Below, in pieces: positions 1-5,478 of a stretch of DNA of 7,966 nt (the stretch's first letter is position 1; the number at the start of each line of letters is the position of its first letter). The notes under the pieces are model-generated. The model was given only the letters and a program-made list of their open reading frames with translations. It made no database searches and was not told where the DNA came from. The translations under genes were made by a program, and so were the position numbers. The DNA is from Spirochaetia bacterium. Lineage in GTDB: Bacteria > Spirochaetota > Spirochaetia > Treponematales > Breznakiellaceae. The stretch spans positions 1-7,966 of the forward strand of contig BNUW01000116.1 in assembly GCA_025997655.1 (NCBI GenBank), read 5' to 3'.

Positions 1-101
1 TTTCGTAAAGCCGGCGGAAATTCGCATCAAACCCATATCCAAGGGACTCCTGTCCATCGAACGTTAGTTCGCCTAATTCTGAAAACAATGTATTCCCCCG
101 G
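1..101 (-). repeat. Inverted copy of the 5' end of the sigma-factor gene, at the window edge
   Basis: Reading the minus strand from 101 to 1 gives exactly the plus-strand bases 2268-2368, with no mismatch over 101 bases. The match stops at 102 (102/103 do not pair with 2267/2266). On the left it runs to the window edge, so its true length is unknown. It contains codons for about residues 5-37 of the ECF sigma factor but no complete gene. Confidence 0.95.
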
Positions 102-261
102 CATGTACCTTTCCCTGGATGCGGGACTCTCCTTCCGGTGGTACATCAAAGGGCACTTCTTTATCGACGCCGGGGCGGACTTTACCCATGTGCTGACCTC
201 AGGGGACTCTTCCCAGCCGGGGTATCTCCAGCCCGCCCTGAACATCGGCTGGCAGTTCTGA
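1..261 (+). CDS. C-terminal end of an outer-membrane beta-barrel protein (5' partial, N-terminal part suspect)
   Basis: The frame starting at base 1 is open to a TGA at 259-261. Only the part after about base 102 looks like genuine protein. It begins MYLSLDAGLSFRWY and continues with alternating polar and hydrophobic strands (HFFIDAGADF), ending in GYLQPALNIGWQF. A terminal aromatic Phe preceded by alternating residues is the usual C-terminal signal of outer-membrane beta-barrels recognised by BamA. Codons 1-33 are the reverse complement of the start of the sigma-factor gene at 2268-2368 and do not resemble barrel sequence. The real upstream part of this gene is therefore probably missing. 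There is an in-frame ATG at 103, but a 52-residue stand-alone protein is unlikely. The stop lies 15 bases from the convergent stop of the aspartic protease gene. The specific barrel family cannot be named. Confidence 0.55.
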   Translation, partial: FRKAGGNSHQTHIQGTPVHRTLVRLILKTMYSPGMYLSLDAGLSFRWYIKGHFFIDAGADFTHVLTSGDSSQPGYLQPALNIGWQF

Positions 262-276
262 TATGGCAGTCATCCC

Positions 277-705
277 TTACTTGGCCTTATACAGCTTCTT
301 GTTACCGTGGGCGCCGGTTACTTCCTGTAGGAAAGGGTTCACGGTAAGGTCCAGCGCCTCCATGGGGAGGACGCCCAGGAGTACTTCCACAGACCGCTGG
401 TCTGCCTGTCCGGGCATAATCACCGCACTACAGGCGGTTGCGCGATCTTTCCAGTACACCCGTACCGGCTCTGTTTCCAGAAAGGTCTCTTTATAGTTAT
501 TGGCAAGCTCAATCTCACCGCTTCTCTCAATCTCCAGCCCCAGCTTCTGCCGTATCGCTTCGTTGATAACCAGATCGCTTGAGCCGGTATCCACCAGGGC
601 TCGCACGGTTGTCTGCCGCACTCCCGACTCCTTGATAAGCCCCCGAACTTCCATAGCCACATCCCCTGCATTCTTTAGCGTGATTTCTGTGTACGTTTCA
701 CTCAT
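277..705 (-). CDS. Retropepsin-like (clan AA) aspartic protease, 142 aa
   Basis: This is a single-domain aspartic protease-like protein. The catalytic motif is ALVDTGSSDLVI, with D39-T40-G41 followed by two Ser. A hydrophobic strand ending in Leu-Leu-Gly (109-111, VEVLLGVLPMEAL) fits the second conserved motif of retropepsins. The length is about right for one lobe that would work as a homodimer. No signal peptide or membrane segment is visible, so it is probably cytoplasmic. The ATG at 705 is preceded by AAGGGAG with a 7-base spacer. The open frame extends much further upstream, but that extension runs antisense through cysS and is rejected. The gene is convergent with the barrel gene and divergent from cysS. 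Substrates of these small bacterial retropepsin-like proteins are mostly unknown. The family call is fairly secure; the function is not. Confidence 0.8.
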   Translation of the reverse strand: MSETYTEITLKNAGDVAMEVRGLIKESGVRQTTVRALVDTGSSDLVINEAIRQKLGLEIERSGEIELANNYKETFLETEPVRVYWKDRATACSAVIMPGQADQRSVEVLLGVLPMEALDLTVNPFLQEVTGAHGNKKLYKAK

Positions 706-730
706 ATTGTTTCTCCCTTCCTCTAGTATA
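706..730 (-). promoter_or_regulatory. Predicted -10 box and ribosome-binding leader of the aspartic protease gene
   Basis: On the minus strand a TATACT box (730-725) is followed by AGAGG, then AAGGGAGAA (719-711), then the ATG at 705. Transcription would start near 718-719, at the beginning of the Shine-Dalgarno sequence, giving a leader of only about 14 bases. No convincing -35 box is seen 17-18 bases upstream. The arrangement closely matches the leader of the Uma2 gene at 6176-6201. Confidence 0.5.
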
Positions 731-781
731 CACCTATTCGCGTGGTTCGTGTTATTCATGGTTGCCTTTCTTTTCCAACTC

Positions 782-816
782 TTGCCCTTTTCCCATTTTT
801 CCCCTACACTAAACCC
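782..816 (+). promoter_or_regulatory. Predicted sigma-70 type promoter of cysS, probably leaderless
   Basis: TTGCCC (782-787) and TACACT (805-810) match the -35 and -10 consensus at 4 of 6 positions each and are separated by exactly 17 bases. The expected start point, 6-7 bases after the -10, falls on or next to the A of the cysS ATG at 817. The sequence in between is pyrimidine-rich and no Shine-Dalgarno sequence precedes the ATG, which fits a leaderless transcript. Confidence 0.55.
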
Positions 817-2244
817 ATGGCGCTTACCCTTTATAACACCCTTGGACGGACATTGCAGGTCTTTGAGCCAATCAAGAGCGGCGAGGTAGGTTTTTACGGC
901 TGCGGCCCCACGGTGTACAACTACGCCCATATCGGGAATCTCCGTGCCTACATCACCCACGACACCCTGGTGCGGACCCTGCGGGAACGGGGCTACACCG
1001 TAACCCATGTGATGAACATCACCGATGTGGGCCACCTTTCCGGGGATAACGACGACGGGGACGACAAGATGGTCAAGTCTGCGGAGGAACGGGGCAAGAG
1101 CGTCCTGGAAATCGCGGACTTCTATACCAAGGCATTCTTTAACGATACGGAACGGCTGAATATCCTGCGCCCCACCGTGGTCTGTAAGGCTACAGAGCAT
1201 GTGGGGGAGATGATCGCCCTTATCAAACGGATTGAGGCTAACGGCTTTACCTATCAGTCGGGGGGCAATCTTTATTTCGATATCACCAAGTTACGCGCCT
1301 ACGGGGAGCTGGCCCTGTTAAACCTTGACGAACGCAAGGTCGCCCGTACCGACATGGACGCAAACAAGCGGAACCCCTACGACTTTGTCCTCTGGTTTAC
1401 CAAGAGCAAATTTGAGAACCAGGCCCTGGTGTGGGACAGTCCCTGGGGCCGGGGCTATCCCGGCTGGCACATCGAATGTTCTGCCATGAGCATCAAATAC
1501 CTGGGGGAGCAGTTTGACATCCACGCCGGGGGCATCGACCATATCACCATCCACCACACCAACGAGATTGCCCAGAGCGAGGCCGCCACGGGGAAACACC
1601 CCTGGGTAAAGTACTGGGTCCACAACGAATTCCTCATCCAGGATAAGGGGAAGATGTCCAAATCCGCCGGGGGCTTCCTCACCCTGCAAACCCTCCTTGA
1701 CGCCGGGTATGACGCCCTGGATTACCGGTACTTCCTCCTGGGCGCCCATTACCGCAGCCAGGTCCAGTTCTCCTACGAGGCCCTGGACGGCGCACGGAAC
1801 GCTCGGAAATCCCTGGGGGACCGCATACGGGTCCTGGCGGAAAAGGCCGGGGGGCTTCCCGAAAGCGGCGCTGAAATCGGGGGAAATGCCGCGGCCTACC
1901 TTGAGGCATTTCATAAGGCCCTGGACGAGGACCTCAACACGCCCCGGGCTTTGGCGGAACTCTGGGGGCTGCTCAGGGATCAGACGGTAGACGGCGCGGA
2001 GGCGCTGGCGGCGGCCTTTGCCATGGACCGTATCCTTGGGCTGAACATTGCCGCAGGGGCACGGCAGGAGGCGGAAAAGGGCAACCCGGAGGAGATAGCG
2101 GAAATTGAGGCGCTCCTTGCGGAACGGGCAAAAGCGAAGAAGGCAAAGGACTTTGCGGCGGCGGATAGTATACGGAACACCCTGAAAGAGCGGGGTATTC
2201 TGCTGGAAGACGGTCCTACGGGCGTCACCTGGCGCCGAATATGA
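817..2244 (+). CDS. cysS: Cysteine--tRNA ligase (CysRS), 475 aa
   Basis: This class I aminoacyl-tRNA synthetase charges tRNA-Cys with cysteine using ATP in the cytoplasm. The HIGH signature is H38-I-G-N41 in YNYAHIGNLRAY, and the KMSKS loop is K279-S283 in DKGKMSKSAGG. The four expected active-site zinc ligands are C29 (GCGPT), C221 (HIECSAM), H246 and E250 (IHHTNEIAQS). The C-terminal DALR-like and anticodon-binding part runs from about 355 to 475. Length is close to the usual ~460 residues. The frame is open to an ATG at 742, but the protein matches the family from MALTLYNTLG, and the promoter-like sequence lies just before 817, so 817 is chosen. The sigma-factor gene begins 12 bases downstream, and read-through from cysS into the sigma block is likely since no terminator is visible between them. 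Confidence 0.97.
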   Translation: MALTLYNTLGRTLQVFEPIKSGEVGFYGCGPTVYNYAHIGNLRAYITHDTLVRTLRERGYTVTHVMNITDVGHLSGDNDDGDDKMVKSAEERGKSVLEIADFYTKAFFNDTERLNILRPTVVCKATEHVGEMIALIKRIEANGFTYQSGGNLYFDITKLRAYGELALLNLDERKVARTDMDANKRNPYDFVLWFTKSKFENQALVWDSPWGRGYPGWHIECSAMSIKYLGEQFDIHAGGIDHITIHHTNEIAQSEAATGKHPWVKYWVHNEFLIQDKGKMSKSAGGFLTLQTLLDAGYDALDYRYFLLGAHYRSQVQFSYEALDGARNARKSLGDRIRVLAEKAGGLPESGAEIGGNAAAYLEAFHKALDEDLNTPRALAELWGLLRDQTVDGAEALAAAFAMDRILGLNIAAGARQEAEKGNPEEIAEIEALLAERAKAKKAKDFAAADSIRNTLKERGILLEDGPTGVTWRRI

Positions 2245-2256
2245 TGTACCACGGAA

Positions 2257-2835
2257 ATGTGTAACAACCGGGGGAATACATTGTTTTCAGAATTAGGCGA
2301 ACTAACGTTCGATGGACAGGAGTCCCTTGGATATGGGTTTGATGCGAATTTCCGCCGGCTTTACGAAACCGTATTCCCGGTTTTGTTTCGGGTGGCGTAC
2401 CGCATCTCAGGCAGCGAGGAAGCTGCGGAGGACCTTTGCCAGGAGGCCTTTTCCCGGCTGTACGAAAAGAAGATGGTCTTCCCCACCCTTGAGGAGGCCA
2501 AGTACTGGCTAATCAGGGTGGCAACCAACGGGTCCTTAAATTACGTGAAACGGAAGGACCGGGAACGAAGGGCCTACCAAAAGGCGTTTCGGGAGGATGT
2601 ACGGAAGACGGAAACCGGCGAAAGCGAATTGCTTGCAAAGGAGTCCCGTGAGGAAGTTCAGGAGGCCCTGAAGAAATTGCCTAAGAATCTGCGGATGGTG
2701 TTAATCTTACGTGAGTATGGTGAGCTTAATTATAAGAAAATCGGCCAAGTCCTTGGCATCAGTGAAGGTAATGTCAAGGTTCGGGTGTTCAGAGCCCGTG
2801 AGCGCTTGGCCACGCTTTTAAAGGATGGTTCATGA
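2257..2835 (+). CDS. ECF-type RNA polymerase sigma factor, 192 aa
   Basis: This is a group 4 (ECF) sigma-70 factor. Region 2 spans about residues 30-102: FRRLYETVFPVLFRVAYRI, then EEAAEDLCQEAFSRLYE, then AKYWLIRVATNGSLNYVKRK, the core-binding and -10 recognition part. Region 4 spans about 131-188: REEVQEALKKLPKNLRMVLI, then a helix-turn-helix YKKIGQVLGISEGNVKVRVF, for -35 recognition. Region 3 is absent, as expected for ECF factors. The ATG at 2257 has only ACGGAA directly before it. A TTG at 2281 preceded by GGGGGA is an alternative start that would remove 8 residues without touching region 2. The stop overlaps the start of the anti-sigma gene by ATGA, which is strong contextual support. Bases 2268-2368 are duplicated in inverted orientation at the left edge of the window. 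No ECF-type autoregulatory promoter was found, so co-transcription with cysS is possible. Confidence 0.93.
   Translation: MCNNRGNTLFSELGELTFDGQESLGYGFDANFRRLYETVFPVLFRVAYRISGSEEAAEDLCQEAFSRLYEKKMVFPTLEEAKYWLIRVATNGSLNYVKRKDRERRAYQKAFREDVRKTETGESELLAKESREEVQEALKKLPKNLRMVLILREYGELNYKKIGQVLGISEGNVKVRVFRARERLATLLKDGS
2268..2368 (+). repeat. Partner copy of the 101-base inverted repeat, inside the sigma-factor gene
   Basis: These bases are the exact reverse complement of 1-101. They cover about codons 4-37 of the sigma factor and lie within an intact reading frame, so this is clearly the native copy. The two copies flank the 2166-base segment 102-2267. Confidence 0.95.
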
Positions 2836-3377
2836 TGTGTCCTGATCCCCAAATGCTTTCCCTTTACTATGACGGGGAACTCCCCTCCCCCTGGAAGGAA
2901 AAACTGGAAGCCCATTTAGCGGAATGTTCGCCCTGCCGGAATCACCTGGAACAGTTCCGGCTCTTGTCCGATGGTTCCGGGGATGCTGCCGGGCTTTCAG
3001 CCTGCCGGGAGCGGGTCTGGGGGCGGCTCAATACCCCGAGGGAGTTTCCGGCGCGGGTCTGGAACCGCACGGTCCCGGTGCCCCTGCCCGCAGCAGCAGC
3101 AGCCGTTGTTGTTGCCGCCGCCGCGCTGATCCTCGCCTTTGGGGTGTTCTTTGTCAGAAGCCCCCGGCAGGCCTCCCCTGCGGATTCAACCTTGACCTAT
3201 TCAGCCTTGGAAACCCTGTCGCCTGTTTCGGACTTAAGCGGGATTTTACAATACCTGGGGGACGATTCCCCGGATATCGTGATCATCCGCCTGCCGGAAA
3301 GCAGAAGCTTTATGAGTTCCGGGGAGCCGGCCATTATCAGGGCGGCGGATTACCATGGAGGCAGCAAGTCCCGATGA
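2832..3377 (+). CDS. Membrane-bound zinc-finger anti-sigma factor, 181 aa
   Basis: The N-terminal cytoplasmic part carries the anti-sigma zinc-finger signature H28-x3-C32-x2-C35 (HLAECSPC), preceded by LSLYYDGELPSPWKEKLEAH, which is typical of ZAS-domain anti-sigma factors that hold an ECF factor inactive. One membrane helix follows at about residues 86-108, rich in Ala and Val and ending FGVFFVR, leaving a C-terminal domain of about 70 residues outside the membrane. That outer domain has no recognisable fold and may be the sensing or protease-cleaved part. The start overlaps the sigma stop (ATGA at 2832-2835); a second ATG follows at 2835. AAGGA at 2821-2825 gives a good ribosome-binding site. 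The partner is almost certainly the sigma factor just upstream. The stop again overlaps the next gene by ATGA. Confidence 0.88.
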   Translation: MMCPDPQMLSLYYDGELPSPWKEKLEAHLAECSPCRNHLEQFRLLSDGSGDAAGLSACRERVWGRLNTPREFPARVWNRTVPVPLPAAAAAVVVAAAALILAFGVFFVRSPRQASPADSTLTYSALETLSPVSDLSGILQYLGDDSPDIVIIRLPESRSFMSSGEPAIIRAADYHGGSKSR

Positions 3378-3874
3378 ACCGGTGTCCCTGTTTGCAGAAG
3401 TTTCCCCTTCTTGGGGGTTTGCTTTTCCTGGCCGCCGGTGCCCTGGTTTTCGCCCAGGAACCGCCCCAGGACGGTATAATGCCCGGCCTGCGGGAACGGG
3501 CGGTGGTGCTGAACATCGTGGCCCGGATAGTGGCGCCGGGGGATGAAGAAATCTGGAACTCCAACAATTCAAAGGTAACTATTCTGGGGAAGCCGGTAAG
3601 CCTCAAGCTAATCGGGGAAAATGTGGTGGTCTATGTTCAATTCACCCCCTATCAGCAGGAAAACGGGAGGAGCCTCCTGGTTGCCCAGGGTCAAATCTGG
3701 ATAAATGTGCCCAACGAAGGGGTCCGCTACCAGACAACCCTCCAGTCCATTCCCATGGAATTCGGCGAGCAGATATACTTCTTCCCCCTGGGAAAGGTCG
3801 GGTCCGCCAATGAAGCCCGGATAGAAATCCAACTGGAATTGCTCCCCTATACGGAAGGCGTATTGCCGGGATGA
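3374..3874 (+). CDS. Hypothetical secreted protein, 166 aa
   Basis: I do not recognise a family. The N-terminus looks like a Sec signal peptide: basic residues R3 and K9, a hydrophobic core PLLGGLLFLAAGALVF (11-26), and a probable cleavage after A27 (VFA|QEP). There is no lipobox Cys at the cleavage site. The mature part of about 139 residues is rich in beta-strand patterns, such as AVVLNIVARIV, NVVVYVQFTPY and ARIEIQLELLPY, which suggests a small beta-sandwich in the periplasm. The frame is open far upstream (to 2924), but that part overlaps the anti-sigma gene; the ATG at 3374 overlaps the anti-sigma stop by ATGA and begins the signal peptide, so it is chosen. The stop overlaps the next gene the same way. 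Position between an anti-sigma factor and an outer lipoprotein suggests a role in envelope sensing or as a regulon member, which is inference only. Confidence 0.8.
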   Translation: MNRCPCLQKFPLLGGLLFLAAGALVFAQEPPQDGIMPGLRERAVVLNIVARIVAPGDEEIWNSNNSKVTILGKPVSLKLIGENVVVYVQFTPYQQENGRSLLVAQGQIWINVPNEGVRYQTTLQSIPMEFGEQIYFFPLGKVGSANEARIEIQLELLPYTEGVLPG

Positions 3875-5460
3875 GACGTGGTTACTTGTTCTGCGTCCTG
3901 TTCCTCCTTTTTTCATGCGAAAACCGGCAGCCCCGGATACATACCATCAATCCCCGGATAGGGATAATGGGGGAAATCCTTACCATTTCGGGTGAGCACT
4001 TCGGGGATAGCCGGGAGGAATCCTACGTAACCATCGCCGGGGTCACCCCCATCACCTCATCCTACCTCGAATGGACCGATACCCGGATTCAGGTGCGTAT
4101 CCCCGAATTCGGCGATTCCGGCCTGGTTTCGGTACACCGGGACAATAAGAAAAGCAACGCCGCCCTGTTTTCCAACCGGGAAACCATGCCCCAGACTATT
4201 GAGGGGGAGTATACCGGCATAGGCCCCCGCATCATTTCGGTAGAACCGGTATCCGGGCAAATAGGCTCCGTGGTAACCATCCGGGGAAACGGTTTCGGCG
4301 CATCCCGGGAAGGAAGCGGGGTGTTTTTTGCCTGGGACGCGGAACTCCCGCAGTCTCAGGCGGAAGGCGGCGGCCCCGGAGAGGTGGAGGTTTCGGAAAC
4401 CGAATTCGGCTACGAGCTTTGGAGCGAGCGGGAAATCCGGGTGCGAGTTCCCGATGGGGCTATCGGGGGAAACCTTACGGTACGAACCAACCGGGGAAGC
4501 GCCCGGCCGGTGTTTTTCGACATCACCGGTAAGCCGGGAACAAAAACCTACAAGGATAAACGGAGCTACGCCATCTCCTACTCCGTGGATGTACGGATAG
4601 CGGAAGCGGAAAGCCCGAACCGCCTCTACCTGTGGCTGCCCCGGCCGGTAAACTCCGCCTCCCAGCGGAATATCCAAACCCTGTCCCGTTCCCTTGAGCC
4701 CTTTATCGAAAATTACCGGGGAACCACCCTTTTCCAACTACAAAACCTGTCCGCCGGCGCCAACACGGGGGTCACCCTGTCCTATCTGGTGGAAGTGTAT
4801 GCCGTGGAAACCAATGTCAATGCCGCTTCCGTGAGGGCCGGGGGGGGCGCCTCCCCAATTACCGCGGCTTACACAGTTGCAAGTCCCTTGATCCCCTCGG
4901 ATGATCCCCGGATAAAGGAACGGACCGCCGCCATCCTGGGGCGGGAGCAAAACCCCTATACCAAAGCCCGGCGTATCTACAATTATCTCCTGGCCGAAGG
5001 GGGCATTCAGGAGTCCCCCCTTCCCGGCGGTCCCCTGGAAGCGCTGGAGGCAAAAAAGGCGGACCCCTATACGGCGGCCCTGCTCTTCTGCGCCCTGGCC
5101 CGTTCCGCAGGTATCCCCGCCATACCCGTTTCCGGGGTTCTGCTGGACCGGAACCGCATGGTCAGCCGTCATTACTGGGCGGAATTCTGGATAGACAGCT
5201 TTGGCTGGATACCGGTGGACCCCGCCCGGGGAGCAATGTCTGAGGAAAACGCGGACTACTATTTCGGCAGCCTGGACAACCAGCGGATAATCTTCTCCCG
5301 GGGCTTTACCACCCTCTCCCAAATGGACCCAAGGGGCCGTACAACCATACGGGAACGGGACTACGCCCTGCAAAACCTCTGGGAGGAAGCCGTGGGGGAC
5401 TTAAGGTCCTATTCATCCCTCTGGAGTGACATTACAATAAACGGTGTTTACTATCATTAG
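3871..5460 (+). CDS. IPT/TIG-domain lipoprotein with a transglutaminase-like domain, 529 aa
   Basis: The N-terminus MRRGYLFCVLFLLFSCENR is a lipoprotein signal with the lipidated Cys at 16 (LLFSC). Two IPT/TIG immunoglobulin-like domains follow at about 20-100 (IHTINPRIGIMGEILTISG) and 117-218 (RIISVEPVSGQIGSVVTIRG). A third beta-rich region at about 228-312 (LYLWLPRPVN) resembles the domain that often precedes bacterial transglutaminase folds. The transglutaminase-like core spans about 345-455: LLFCALARSAGIPAIPVSG, then H434 in SRHYWAEFW, then D450 in WIPVDPARG. The residue that aligns with the catalytic Cys (GDC or GVC before the helix) is P399 in ADPYTAA; the nearest Cys, C407, is eight residues later. 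The domain is therefore likely non-catalytic, or uses another nucleophile. The start overlaps the preceding stop by ATGA, making this the last gene of the coupled sigma block. It probably sits on the outer membrane or in the periplasm. Confidence 0.85.
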   Translation: MRRGYLFCVLFLLFSCENRQPRIHTINPRIGIMGEILTISGEHFGDSREESYVTIAGVTPITSSYLEWTDTRIQVRIPEFGDSGLVSVHRDNKKSNAALFSNRETMPQTIEGEYTGIGPRIISVEPVSGQIGSVVTIRGNGFGASREGSGVFFAWDAELPQSQAEGGGPGEVEVSETEFGYELWSEREIRVRVPDGAIGGNLTVRTNRGSARPVFFDITGKPGTKTYKDKRSYAISYSVDVRIAEAESPNRLYLWLPRPVNSASQRNIQTLSRSLEPFIENYRGTTLFQLQNLSAGANTGVTLSYLVEVYAVETNVNAASVRAGGGASPITAAYTVASPLIPSDDPRIKERTAAILGREQNPYTKARRIYNYLLAEGGIQESPLPGGPLEALEAKKADPYTAALLFCALARSAGIPAIPVSGVLLDRNRMVSRHYWAEFWIDSFGWIPVDPARGAMSEENADYYFGSLDNQRIIFSRGFTTLSQMDPRGRTTIRERDYALQNLWEEAVGDLRSYSSLWSDITINGVYYH

Positions 5461-5478
5461 GAGTAAGAGGAACAAAAT
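5433..5478 (+). promoter_or_regulatory. Predicted promoter, dyad and ribosome-binding site of pyrH
   Basis: TACAAT (5433-5438) lies inside the end of the lipoprotein gene, 40 bases before the pyrH ATG. It is followed by a 13-base dyad TAAAC-GGT-GTTTA (5438-5450) and by the ribosome-binding site AAGAGG (5465-5470, spacer 8). The -35 region is weak (TATTCA at 5410-5415). The block resembles the one upstream of pfp at 6789-6834. Its location in coding sequence lowers confidence in the -10 and dyad; the ribosome-binding site is solid. Confidence 0.4.

Noticed and set aside
262..276. Terminator between the convergent barrel and protease genes
   Set aside because: Only 15 bases separate the stops, and no stable stem with a T-run is visible.
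742..816. Upstream ATG start for cysS
   Set aside because: The 25 extra residues do not resemble the family N-terminus, and the predicted promoter would lie inside them.
706..1200. N-terminal extension of the minus-strand aspartic protease frame to 307 residues
   Set aside because: It runs antisense through cysS, shows no protease features, and the ATG at 705 has a good ribosome-binding site.
1318..1914. 198-codon minus-strand open frame within cysS
   Set aside because: GC-rich antisense shadow of a clearly identified gene, with no recognisable motifs.
2174..2256. ECF-type autoregulatory promoter (GGAAC at 2174-2178) before the sigma gene
   Set aside because: No matching -10 element such as CGTC is found 16-17 bases downstream.
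102..2267. Phase-variable invertible segment bounded by the 101-base inverted repeats
   Set aside because: Inversion would put the sigma-factor codons out of frame with the ATG brought from the other side, no recombinase gene is present, and one copy lies at the window edge, where a chimera is the simpler explanation.
2924..3373. Long upstream extension of the 166-residue secreted protein
   Set aside because: It overlaps the anti-sigma gene out of frame, has low-complexity composition, and would bury the signal peptide.
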